From: a bacterium BMS3Abin03
GTDB lineage: Bacteria; Bacteroidota; Ignavibacteria; Ignavibacteriales; Ignavibacteriaceae
Length of the DNA stretch: 48,767 bases
Direction of reading: 5' to 3'
NCBI GenBank assembly: GCA_002898075.1
Contig: BDSV01000169.1
Coordinates: 1-48,767, forward strand
This document shows positions 8,437 through 16,584 of the stretch, one piece after another. The notes under the pieces were generated by a model. That model was not told the origin of the DNA, searched no databases, and worked only from the letters and a program-made list of their open reading frames with translations. The stretch's first letter is position 1, and every line of letters starts with the position of its first letter. Both the position numbers and the translations under genes were made by a program.

Positions 8437-9113
8437 TACTTACCTCCCAACGAAGATATAAAAAAGTAAATTGGAATTGAGGCAAAACCAACAGCCATTA
8501 CAATTGCAAAGAAAGTTCCGAACTTCTTTATGAAAGGAGTATATTTTTTATGATTCCATCCGAAAGTCTGGAAGAAACTCTGAAAAGCATGATTTAAATG
8601 GAACCCTAAAAATATCATCGCTATTATATAAGAAACGGCATAAACAGGGCTTTGAAACCAAGTTGTTACAATATTATAATATTGCTCAATGCCGTCAACT
8701 TCTGTTTTACCGGAAAAGTTAAAAGCATACCAAAAGGTCGATAAATGCATTACAAGAAAAATAAAAATAATTCCACCCGTCCAAATCATCCAGCGGGATG
8801 AAAATGTGCTGTTCTCGGATGATGCATTTATTTTATACCTTATTGATTTTGCTTTTTTATTTTCATACCACAACCTAATACCGTCATAAATATGGAAGAT
8901 AAAAATAAGTGTGAGTATAACTTCAATTATTCTTATAATAGGTTTAAATATATCCAGTACAGATACATATCCGTTAAAAGCCCCTTCACCCCAATATAAT
9001 GTTAAATTACCCGCAAGATGAATGAGCAGGAACAGGATTACAAGTAATCCCGTAACAGCCATAACGAATTTTTTACCTATTGAAGAGTTAGTAAATGTCC
9101 ATAACCAGCCCAT
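8436..9113 (-). CDS. sdhC: Succinate dehydrogenase cytochrome b558 subunit
   Basis: The 225-residue membrane anchor has five hydrophobic segments and conserved His residues suited to two b-type hemes, as in the B. subtilis/Wolinella class: 'LIHLAGN', 'IFHIYDG', 'VMHLSTF' and '[10 protein letters not shown]'. It passes electrons between SdhB and the quinone pool. It is the first gene of sdhCAB; AAGGAG precedes the ATG by about seven bases. In two-heme enzymes quinone chemistry can be coupled to membrane potential. Confidence 0.93.
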   Translation of the reverse strand: MGWLWTFTNSSIGKKFVMAVTGLLVILFLLIHLAGNLTLYWGEGAFNGYVSVLDIFKPIIRIIEVILTLIFIFHIYDGIRLWYENKKAKSIRYKINASSENSTFSSRWMIWTGGIIFIFLVMHLSTFWYAFNFSGKTEVDGIEQYYNIVTTWFQSPVYAVSYIIAMIFLGFHLNHAFQSFFQTFGWNHKKYTPFIKKFGTFFAIVMAVGFASIPIYFFISSLGGK

Positions 9114-9748
9114 AAACTCTCCTTGTTAAAACTGATAAATTATTAATCTGATTCAGACTTGATGTGATATTTAAAGTGCAAAGAATTGTTAAACAGGATT
9201 GCATTAAATTTACTTCTTGTTAAAAAACAATAACAATTATTAATGATTTAAACTTATCAAATAACGTTTATAAAATCAATTTTTTGAATGTAAGCCATTT
9301 GAAAAATAGAAAGCCGTTCTCCAACAAATAAAACATATCCATCTTTTTACCGTGGGGCGGGACAATTGTCCTGCCAACTCTAAAAGAAAGGTGGAAATCT
9401 AAAACCGTAATAGATTGTATAAAATATTTCATGAACACTCCTCCATAAAATTATTGTTTTAGTGTAATTGATATAGATTGGGAAATGAAATTGATTTGTC
9501 TTTGTACAGATTAGGTATTTAAAATTTGTGCGGTTTATCACCAACGATTTACAAAAGAATCGATAATGATCGAAGAATAAATTTTCAGCGGTTTTTTTTC
9601 CATCTTTCCCCTTTCTCTCGCAAAATAAATTATCTGCCGTAAAAATAACTTTAATTAGATTAATAAAACAGGGAAGTTGATTAAATAACACCACAAATTT
9701 TGATATTAAATATTGTGCGAATAAATTACCATAGTTCTTTTTGTTTTT
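9114..9748. other. Intergenic region upstream of sdhC and of the B12 riboswitch
   Basis: AT-rich divergent spacer. It must hold the promoters for sdhCAB (minus) and for the riboswitch-btuB transcript (plus), but I cannot place them with confidence. The only distinct structure is the dispersed palindrome at 9349-9378. Confidence 0.5.
9349..9378 (+). repeat. Dispersed palindrome CCGTRGGGCGGGACA...TGTCCTGCC, copy 2
   Basis: ACCGTGGGGCGGGACAATTG followed by TCCTGCCAAC. The flanks match those of copy 1 at 691-720, and the palindrome centre differs by two bases. Confidence 0.65.
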
Positions 9749-9915
9749 TACGGTGTCCCGGTCCCGCTGAAGCGGGATAACGGGAAGTATAGGGAAGTCC
9801 GGTGAAATTCCGGCGCTGTCGCGCAACTGTGATGATCGGTAGTTAAAAGTTTGTTTACTGCATACTGCTTTTTGCCTACTGATCGAAGCCAGGAGACCTG
9901 CCGTAGGAACTAATT
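9749..9915 (+). promoter_or_regulatory. Cobalamin (B12) riboswitch aptamer
   Basis: The closing stem is TACGG (9749-9753) with CCGTA (9911-9915). Core conserved segments are GGGAAG (9792-9797), CCGGTGAAATTCCGGCGCTG (about 9799-9818), GCGCAACTGT (9821-9830) and the B12 box AGCCAGGAGACCTGCC (9897-9912). It lies about 115 bases upstream of the btuB-like gene on the same strand, so adenosyl- or methylcobalamin should repress that gene. The P2 arm is odd: outer TCCCG/CGGGA (9756-9760, 9781-9785) encloses a second, separate palindrome TCCCGCTGAAGCGGGA (9762-9777). Confidence 0.93.
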
Positions 9916-9932
9916 AATCAACCTTCGCGGTC

Positions 9933-9996
9933 GAGGTATGGTTAACGATCTGTTCAATTATTCATTTCGTTTTATCAAACCATTGCACCGGCGAAG
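9933..9996 (+). promoter_or_regulatory. Candidate expression-platform hairpin of the B12 riboswitch
   Basis: CTTCGC (9933-9938) can pair with GCGAAG (9991-9996), extended by GG/CC and by an inner ATGGTT/AACCAT pair (about 9948-9953 and 9978-9983). The long hairpin lies between the aptamer and the TAGGAG ribosome site at about 10015-10021. Six Ts follow it at about 10011-10016, so it could act as a terminator or sequester initiation. The mechanism is inferred. Confidence 0.5.
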
Positions 9997-10029
9997 TTAC
10001 TATACATCACTTTTTTAGGAGTAACTTCA

Positions 10030-11982
10030 ATGGATATTTTTAAATTATTTTTAATGACTCTTCTTGTGCTGTTTATTTCACCCCTTCAACTTGCACAGGA
10101 AAAAATCGTACAGAAGACAGATACGGCAGGAGTTTACAAGCTTACCGATATAGTTATAACCGCAACTAAAACAAACTCGAACACTTTGGAGCTTGCAAAT
10201 TCTATTACAATTATTGATTCGTCAGAAATTGTAAACAGGAATAAAATTAATCTGTTTGAATTACTAAAAACTGAACCGGGAATAACTTATACAACCCAGG
10301 GTCCAGCCGGTTCTTTATCAAACATTAGTATAAGGGGCGGGAATACCGGCAGCACGTTAGTACTGATTGACGGTGTTAAAATGAATTTAACAAGCGACCC
10401 GTCGAATGTTTACGATTTTGCAAATCTACCGGTAGATCAGATTGCCCGGATAGAAATACTCCGCGGTCCGCAAAGCATTCTTTACGGCTCCGACGCATTA
10501 TCGGGCGTGGTGAATATCATCACTAAAAAGGGAACCGGAAAACCTTTAATAAATCTTTTTACTGAAGGAGGTTCTTATAACTCATTCAAGGGAGCTTTCG
10601 GTATTTCGGGAAGTATAAATAAATTCAACTATACTTTATCATTGAGCAAAACAAAATCAGACGGGTTTTCTGCAGCAGGAGAAAAATATGGTAATACCGA
10701 ACGCGATGGTTATGACGGAAATAATTTTTCATCACGCTTTGGATTTGATTTTGATGAAAACAGCTACATCAATTTTTTTGTGAGATATATCAATACTAAA
10801 GCTAATTACGATCAGCATGGTGGTAGGTTTGGCGACGACCCGACTTATAAATATAAGCAGGAAGAAGTTATTACCCGTGCAGAAGGCGGGTTCAAATTAT
10901 TTGATGGATTGTGGGATCAGAAAATCGGGATTTCATATTATAAAAATTTAAGAAAGTACAAATACGATTCAACGTTTAATAATCCTGCTTCATCGAGAAG
11001 TTTATACGACGGACGCAGAATTCAATTCGATTGGCTGAATAATTTTAATGTCTCAGGGGAAAACAAAATCGTCTTTGGATTTGACGGCGAAATCGATCAG
11101 TCTGCATCAAGTTTTTTATTCGTATCATCCTTCGGTCCGTTTGAAAGCAACATACCCAAAAACAGTGTAAGTATTTTCGGGCTTTACCTGGAAGACCAGG
11201 TACAATTAGGAAACAGTTTTTTTGCAACTGCGGGCGTAAGGTTTGATAACAATGAAAAATTCGGCTCCGCCTTTACTTACAGAATTGCACCGGCGTACAT
11301 TTTCTGGCAGACAGGAACAAAGATAAAAGCAACTATCGGAACCGGGTTTAAGGCACCCTCGATTTTTTATTTGTACGATCCTTTCTTCGGAAATGAAAAT
11401 CTCGACCCCGAAAAAAGCTTTGGCTGGGATGCGGGGATTGAACAGTTCTTCTTCTCACAGGGTGTATCACTCGGTATAACGTACTTCAGCAATAATTTTA
11501 CGGATTTAATCGATCTTGATGAAAATTTTAAAGCGATAAATATTGACGAGGCAACAAGTAAAGGAATTGAGTTTTACATTACAGCTCATTTAATGAATAA
11601 CTTAACTATAAAAACAAATTACACATTTACGGAAACCAAAGATGAAAGTAAAAATTCCCCTGATAAAAATATGCCCCTGCTGAGAAGACCGAAACACAAG
11701 ATAGGATTTCTAACAACTTACAGGTTTCTTAATAAAGGCAGCATAAGTATGGAGCTGATTTATGTAGGGAAAAGAGATGATAAGAATTTTTCAACTTTCC
11801 CCGCGGCAAGAGTAGTATTGCCCGATTACACAATTGTAAATCTCGCGGCACAATTCGACGTGACCCCATGGTTAACTGTTACCGGGAGAGTCGATAACCT
11901 GTTTAATAAAGATTACGAAGATGTTCTGGGATATGCTACTCCGGGCCTATCCGGTTACGCAGGAGTAAAAGTTAATTTATAA
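10030..11982 (+). CDS. btuB: TonB-dependent cobalamin receptor, BtuB-like
   Basis: The 650-residue outer-membrane protein has a signal peptide (MDIFKLFLMTLLVLFISPLQLAQ) and a TonB-box-like segment 'DIVITATKT' near residue 40. A plug domain follows ('RGGNTGSTLVLIDGVKMN', 'IEILRGPQSILYGSDALSGVVNIITKK'), then a 22-strand-type barrel ending in '...YAGVKVNL'. The cobalamin riboswitch directly upstream identifies the likely substrate as B12 or a precursor. TAGGAG lies 7-12 bases before the ATG. The final residue is Leu instead of the usual Phe/aromatic. A weak TGATAA/TTATCA hairpin follows the stop, so read-through into the DUF6580 gene is plausible. Confidence 0.92.
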   Translation: MDIFKLFLMTLLVLFISPLQLAQEKIVQKTDTAGVYKLTDIVITATKTNSNTLELANSITIIDSSEIVNRNKINLFELLKTEPGITYTTQGPAGSLSNISIRGGNTGSTLVLIDGVKMNLTSDPSNVYDFANLPVDQIARIEILRGPQSILYGSDALSGVVNIITKKGTGKPLINLFTEGGSYNSFKGAFGISGSINKFNYTLSLSKTKSDGFSAAGEKYGNTERDGYDGNNFSSRFGFDFDENSYINFFVRYINTKANYDQHGGRFGDDPTYKYKQEEVITRAEGGFKLFDGLWDQKIGISYYKNLRKYKYDSTFNNPASSRSLYDGRRIQFDWLNNFNVSGENKIVFGFDGEIDQSASSFLFVSSFGPFESNIPKNSVSIFGLYLEDQVQLGNSFFATAGVRFDNNEKFGSAFTYRIAPAYIFWQTGTKIKATIGTGFKAPSIFYLYDPFFGNENLDPEKSFGWDAGIEQFFFSQGVSLGITYFSNNFTDLIDLDENFKAINIDEATSKGIEFYITAHLMNNLTIKTNYTFTETKDESKNSPDKNMPLLRRPKHKIGFLTTYRFLNKGSISMELIYVGKRDDKNFSTFPAARVVLPDYTIVNLAAQFDVTPWLTVTGRVDNLFNKDYEDVLGYATPGLSGYAGVKVNL

Positions 11983-12093
11983 ATGATGGCATTTTTTGAT
12001 AACTTTTTTAATTATCACTATTTTGTAATTTGCAATGTTAAAATATCATAGTTTGAAATTTAATTTTATTAAATACATTTAAGAGGTGATGTT

Positions 12094-12624
12094 ATGAACT
12101 CAAAATCGATCACGCCAAAATTTCTTGTAATTACGGGAATGGTTTTTCTTGCAGCGTTTGTAAGATTGCTTCCGCATCCGCCAAACTTTGCACCTATTGC
12201 AGCAATGGCGCTGTTCGGAGGAGCTTACTTTTCAAAGAAATGGGCTGCGTTTGCCATACCGTTATTAGCCATGTTTTTAACCGATCTGCTGTTGGGATTC
12301 CATTCAACAATGTGGGCAGTATATTTAAGTTTTGCACTGATTGTTGTTTTGGGAATGGTAATGATCAAACAGAAAAAAATATCGAACATATTCCTCGCAT
12401 CGGTTTCTGCATCGGTACTTTTTTTCATCATCACCAATTTTGCAGTATGGGCAACGGGTTTATATTACGCAAAAGATTTAACAGGTTTAACCGCAAGTTA
12501 CATTGCAGCCATCCCGTTTTTTCATTACACTTTGTTAAGTAATTTGTTTTTCGTCGCTTTAATGTTTGGATCGTTTGAATTAGTGAAAGCAAAGTACCCA
12601 CAGCTTGTTAAAGTAAAAATTTAA
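12094..12624 (+). CDS. DUF6580 putative membrane transport protein
   Basis: The 176-residue protein has about five membrane segments and the phrase 'PHPPNFAPIAAMALFGGAYF' near residues 28-47, which I recognise as the DUF6580 family signature. Family members resemble substrate-capture (S) subunits of ECF transporters in size and layout; that comparison is inference. It lies 111 bases after the BtuB-like gene on the same strand with no strong terminator between, and a clear terminator follows it. It is thus probably part of the B12-controlled unit and a candidate inner-membrane step of corrinoid uptake. AAGAGG precedes the ATG. Confidence 0.8.
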   Translation: MNSKSITPKFLVITGMVFLAAFVRLLPHPPNFAPIAAMALFGGAYFSKKWAAFAIPLLAMFLTDLLLGFHSTMWAVYLSFALIVVLGMVMIKQKKISNIFLASVSASVLFFIITNFAVWATGLYYAKDLTGLTASYIAAIPFFHYTLLSNLFFVALMFGSFELVKAKYPQLVKVKI

Positions 12625-12631
12625 TTTTTAA

Positions 12632-12655
12632 AGGCGGCTTCAAGCTGCCTTTTTA
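12632..12655 (+). terminator. Terminator after the btuB-DUF6580 unit
   Basis: AGGCGGCTT (12632-12640) pairs with AAGCTGCCT (12642-12650), one G-T wobble, followed by TTTTAATTT. The next gene starts only about 15 bases later. Confidence 0.85.
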
Positions 12656-12666
12656 ATTTACATAAA

Positions 12667-13443
12667 ATGAATGAACTTCCTATTCTTATTGATTTTGATG
12701 GGGTAATAAAATTAGGTGATACACCAGCGCCGGATGCTGGTAATTTTCTTCGCTTTCTAATTGCAAATAAAGTTCCAGCATTCATAATCAGCAATTCAAC
12801 ATTACGTACAGGTAAAGAGATTACTCAATTTTTGATTGATAATAATTTGCCTTACGAAGTACCCGCAATGACTGCAACTGATGCAACTTTGCATTACGTT
12901 AAAGCGCATTACAAAAAAGTATCGGTTTATTGTATTGATAAAATAAAAAAACTATTTGCCGAATTTATTGTTGACGAGAATCCCGAAGCTGTTGTAATCG
13001 GTGATAACGGCGAAAACTGGAATTACAATTTGATGAATGAGATATTTCAGAAAGTTTATAACGGCGCCGAAATTATTGCAATGCATAAAAACCGGTTTTG
13101 GTATCCCGGCGGCGAAAATCTTTCGCTCGATGCAGGTTCATTTATAAAGGCAATTGAATACGGCGCAAATAAAGAAGCAGTTCTTATCGGGAAACCATCC
13201 CCGATATATTTTCAATCTGCATTAGAATTGTTAAATGTTCCCAAAGATTCAAAATTTATAATGGTTGGAGATGATATCGAAAGCGATGTAAACGCAGCAC
13301 AGAAAATTGGCGGTACCGGAATTTTAATCTACACCGGCAAAACGAAATACCCGTTAAGCAGCAAAGTAAAAATCAAACCGGATTTCGAAGCACAAAATCT
13401 TACTGAAATAATTGAGATAATTAAGTACCTTACTTCCAATTAA
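12667..13443 (+). CDS. HAD-IIA family phosphatase
   Basis: The 258-residue protein has all HAD motifs: DFDGV (Asp9, Asp11), 'IISNST', the lysine in 'IGKPSP', and GDDIESD. The spacing between motifs II and III indicates a C2 (subclass IIA) cap, as in NagD/LHPP/HDHD2-type phosphatases. Substrate unknown. Its start lies about 15 bases after a terminator and has no Shine-Dalgarno; a second ATG (MNEL start, ATGAATG) is four bases on but out of frame. It may have its own promoter overlapping the terminator, or depend on read-through. Confidence 0.88.
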   Translation: MNELPILIDFDGVIKLGDTPAPDAGNFLRFLIANKVPAFIISNSTLRTGKEITQFLIDNNLPYEVPAMTATDATLHYVKAHYKKVSVYCIDKIKKLFAEFIVDENPEAVVIGDNGENWNYNLMNEIFQKVYNGAEIIAMHKNRFWYPGGENLSLDAGSFIKAIEYGANKEAVLIGKPSPIYFQSALELLNVPKDSKFIMVGDDIESDVNAAQKIGGTGILIYTGKTKYPLSSKVKIKPDFEAQNLTEIIEIIKYLTSN

Positions 13444-13447
13444 CGTC

Positions 13448-14509
13448 TTACCTTCCGTTGACGCGTCTCTCCCACGCAAGTAAAGTAATCTTTTTCAGTG
13501 CTTGTGCATAACTGTAACCCGCGGCACCCGCAGAACGCATAAATCCTGCACCGTCGGTTAAATCGGGATTAGGATTTACTTCCAGCACATAAAGTTGATC
13601 ATCCTTTGTAAGACGCATATCAATTCTTGCGTAATCCCTGCAGCTCATAATTTTGAATGCAGAAAGAGCAATTTCTTTAGCTTTGGCTTCAACTTTTTTA
13701 GATAACTTAGCAGGGCATTTGGGAATAGTTTTATGATACGACTCGTGGTGAGGATCCCATTTTGCCTGGTAACTAACAATATTGTACAAATTATCAGGCA
13801 TTTTCGTAAAATCTATTTCACTGATAGGAAGCACTCTCGGTTTTTTATCACCTAACACTGCAACATTTAATTCCCTGCCGTCGATAAATTCTTCAACCAG
13901 TGCGGGCTGATAGAAGTACTTGAGTATGTATTCTATTCTTTCCTTTAACTGCTTGTTATCCGTAACAATCGATTCGTTCTCGATCCCAACACTTGCATCT
14001 TCCAGTGCGGGTTTTACCATTAATGGAAAGATTAGATTGTGATGATAGCTTTTTTTCGGTTCTTCAACAATGAAAAATTCAGGAGTTTGAATTCCTTTAG
14101 AACGAAGAAGCCGTTTTACGAAAATTTTACTCTGACAATTTGCAAGCGCCATTGCCGATGCACCGGTATAGGGAATTCCAATTAATTCATATAGCCCTAC
14201 AATATTCATCTCGAACTGCGGTTCATCTTTGTACAACTCGACAAAATTAAAAATTACATCGGGTTTGTTCTTTTCAAAATCATTCAGCATAGATTGAAGA
14301 TCATCCTTGATGTTCAATGTATAGGTATTGAAGCCAACCCTGCGCAGCTTTTTACCGATATATTCAAACTCCTCCATAGGTGTGAGTTCTTCAACTTCAA
14401 AATAAGGCACGAAATTGCCTGTTGTGTTTTCCTCTTCCGCAGATTTTTGATAAAGCTCCGGTGCTGATTCGTTGTAAACTATTGCTACCTTTAATTTTTT
14501 GTTTTTCAT
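13448..14509 (-). CDS. D-Ala-D-Ala ligase-like ATP-grasp protein
   Basis: The 353-residue protein has the three parts of the D-alanine:D-alanine ligase family. The N-terminal 'KVAIVYNES' strand and 'PDVIFNFVELYKDEPQFE...GIPYTGAS' region come first. The ATP-binding 'FPLMVKPALEDASVGI' and 'LVEEFIDGRELNVAVLG' follow, and then the metal-binding 'YARIDMRL...LYVLEVNPNPDL'. It is probably a carboxylate-amine ligase acting on amino acids or peptides rather than the housekeeping Ddl, whose genes normally sit in the cell-wall cluster. Convergent with the HAD gene (four bases between stops) and divergent from a C39-like peptidase gene. Confidence 0.82.
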   Translation of the reverse strand: MKNKKLKVAIVYNESAPELYQKSAEEENTTGNFVPYFEVEELTPMEEFEYIGKKLRRVGFNTYTLNIKDDLQSMLNDFEKNKPDVIFNFVELYKDEPQFEMNIVGLYELIGIPYTGASAMALANCQSKIFVKRLLRSKGIQTPEFFIVEEPKKSYHHNLIFPLMVKPALEDASVGIENESIVTDNKQLKERIEYILKYFYQPALVEEFIDGRELNVAVLGDKKPRVLPISEIDFTKMPDNLYNIVSYQAKWDPHHESYHKTIPKCPAKLSKKVEAKAKEIALSAFKIMSCRDYARIDMRLTKDDQLYVLEVNPNPDLTDGAGFMRSAGAAGYSYAQALKKITLLAWERRVNGR

Positions 14510-14674
14510 ATTATAAAGTTAAGTAATCAGTTAGAATTTAAAAAGATCGGAAAATAAATATATTGTGAATAAGATTATGAGCTTAATCGTTGTTATCTAA
14601 TCGATATCATTATTTTGGAAGATGTAAAGTTTTTACCGGGCGACGACCTTGCCGCTTAGTGAGCTTACCAGTTT

Positions 14675-14705
14675 GTTGGCAGGGCACTGTCCTGCCCCCA
14701 CGGGG
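14675..14705 (-). repeat. Dispersed palindrome, copy 3, in the divergent promoter region
   Basis: Reading on the minus strand it is CCCCGTGGGGGCAGGACAGT followed by GCCCTGCCAAC, the same unit as 691-720 and 9349-9378 with extra G. It lies between the divergent ATP-grasp and C39-like genes. Apart from it the 271-base spacer holds no recognisable signal. Confidence 0.6.
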
Positions 14706-14780
14706 AATTATTTTTTGAAATCTATTTGATGATTTAATCCTCAACAATAAGTAAATTTGTGTTTTAAAACTTGAAGCAGA

Positions 14781-15620
14781 ATGAGTTTCTATCCACAACC
14801 ATATAAATACCAGTGCGGACCTTTTGCGCTTAAGTACGCTCTTGTAATGCTCGGCAGGTTTGAAAGTGAAAAGTTTATAGCTAAAAAAGCCGGCAGCACA
14901 TGGTGGTACGGAACGGATGAAATCGGTCTTGCTAAAGCGGCAAAATTTTTTAACTGCAGAATGAAATACTTCCGCCGCGAAACTGCAACCGATGCGGCAA
15001 AAGCTTTAACACAGCACCTTAGAAAAGGATACCCCTGCATACTCAGCGTGGATGATTGGGAACACTGGATTACTGTTATTAACTGGCAACAGGGTAAGTT
15101 TGTTGCTATCGATAGTTCGCTTGATAATGTTATTACTATTTATTCTGCAAACCGGATTACAAGAAGATGGAAATATATAGACCCGGATAATTCTTTCAGA
15201 AGCTACGACGGCTACGCTGTCATTCCGGATTTCAAAACATTAACAAAAGCCAAATTTACACTTGCAAAAGCTAAGTATGTAATGAACAAACGAAACAGGG
15301 AATTAGCGCGCAACTGGGATACTTACTTTAACGATTTGATAGCAATATGCAGACCCCTTACCTCGCTCTCGGTTTATACAATTTCATTCGGTGAATTTTT
15401 AAGAAGGAACGAAAAACTTTTAATCGAGCAGGTTACATACTGGCACGGTTCGCCTTCATACAATGAACTGAAGAAAATACTCAACAATCTTAAGTTTGTG
15501 GCTGAAGTTTATAACCTGGTCATTCATGAAGAAGACAGTAAAAAAGCCCTGATTGATTTAACTAGTCTTTTAATGATGTACACCTGCGGTAAATACGGTA
15601 TGAATAAAATTTATACTTAA
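14781..15620 (+). CDS. Peptidase C39-like protein
   Basis: The 279-residue protein starts with a papain-like C39 domain. Cys12 is in 'QCGPFALKYAL', His95 in 'WEHWITVI' and Asp111 in 'FVAIDSSL'. Between them is 'YPCILSVD', a usual strand of this fold. The C-terminal 130 residues are charged and helical with no recognised domain. There is no signal peptide and no ABC transporter domain, so it is probably a cytoplasmic cysteine peptidase or acyltransferase. The neighbouring ATP-grasp ligase is divergent; an isochorismatase follows ten bases downstream. That pairing suggests making and breaking amide bonds in a small pathway, which is inference. Confidence 0.75.
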   Translation: MSFYPQPYKYQCGPFALKYALVMLGRFESEKFIAKKAGSTWWYGTDEIGLAKAAKFFNCRMKYFRRETATDAAKALTQHLRKGYPCILSVDDWEHWITVINWQQGKFVAIDSSLDNVITIYSANRITRRWKYIDPDNSFRSYDGYAVIPDFKTLTKAKFTLAKAKYVMNKRNRELARNWDTYFNDLIAICRPLTSLSVYTISFGEFLRRNEKLLIEQVTYWHGSPSYNELKKILNNLKFVAEVYNLVIHEEDSKKALIDLTSLLMMYTCGKYGMNKIYT

Positions 15621-15630
15621 AGGAAAAAAT

Positions 15631-16200
15631 ATGAGTGATAATGTTAAACGATTTGAGAAGTTACTCGTGGTAGAAAAAGCTGCCCTGCTTATAATCGATA
15701 TTCAGGAGAGAATTCTGCCGGTTATAAATAATCACGAAGCTGTTGTAAAGAACACTATAAAGTTAATTAAAGGATTTAAAGTTCTCGGAATACCTGTATT
15801 CTACACCGAACAATACCCGAAAGGTTTAGGTCCGACCCTTCAATCTATTAAAGATGAATTGGGCAGAGAGGAAGCGATTCAAAAACTATCATTTAGCTGT
15901 TCCGGTGCTGGAGAATTGTTTGAAATATTGATGAAAAGAAACTTAACACAGATAGTTGTCTGCGGTATTGAATCGCACGTATGTGTGCAGCAAACGGTTC
16001 TCGATCTGCTGGCGAATGGCTTTCAGGTAAACTTAGCTGCAGATGCTGTTTCATCGAGAAAGATAATAGATTATGAAACAGCGCTTACAAGAATGAGACA
16101 GCATGGTGCCGAAGTAACTACTACCGAATCAATCCTGTTCGAACTGCTGAACGTATGTGCCACTCCTGAATTCAAACAAATCTCAAAAATAGTAAAGTAA
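15631..16200 (+). CDS. Isochorismatase-family hydrolase
   Basis: The 189-residue protein has the cysteine-hydrolase triad of this family: Asp23 (LLIIDIQE), Lys85 (IQKLSFSC) and Cys118 (CGIESHVCVQQT), with the cis-peptide 'GIES' before the nucleophile. It is closest in style to the YcaC/nicotinamidase-like short members. The substrate is unknown. It follows the C39-like gene by ten bases with AAAGGA before the ATG, so they are co-transcribed. Confidence 0.88.
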   Translation: MSDNVKRFEKLLVVEKAALLIIDIQERILPVINNHEAVVKNTIKLIKGFKVLGIPVFYTEQYPKGLGPTLQSIKDELGREEAIQKLSFSCSGAGELFEILMKRNLTQIVVCGIESHVCVQQTVLDLLANGFQVNLAADAVSSRKIIDYETALTRMRQHGAEVTTTESILFELLNVCATPEFKQISKIVK

Positions 16201-16584
16201 CCCGGGTAATCGATAACAAATTTTCGCAATGAATTTTTCTCAACTTGAAACTCATATCAAATTCAAGATTATAATTTAATTAAAAAATTTTACTGTCAAA
16301 CCTCGATTCTAAAGTGATTTTCTAATGGTAACCTATGTTAAAATATCTTCATATATTAATGAGACGTTCTTATTTTGGAACAATAAAAAAACTTTCGAAA
16401 TCGTAAGATTTTCTAATGAATATTGGTAATAATTACATTGACGCTTTTTAATAAACTTTTTTATGTTTTCTAACCAAATAATATTATCTGGCATGAAGGT
16501 TGCAAATAAAAGCGAGCGGGTTGAGACATGTCTTTTAGAAAAACAATTTATTGATGAAACACAGACTTTGGTACTAAAACGTAA
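16201..16584. other. Intergenic region before the TPR gene
   Basis: AT-rich and without a gene I can support; the only long frame (minus strand, 16333-16602) has no ribosome site and no family resemblance. A possible promoter-like TTGACG at about 16438 is followed by AT-rich DNA. No repeat of the window's families is visible. Confidence 0.4.

Noticed and set aside
9380..9826. 148-codon minus-strand open frame upstream of btuB
   Set aside because: It lies across the B12 riboswitch aptamer on the opposite strand, has no ribosome site and shows no family features.
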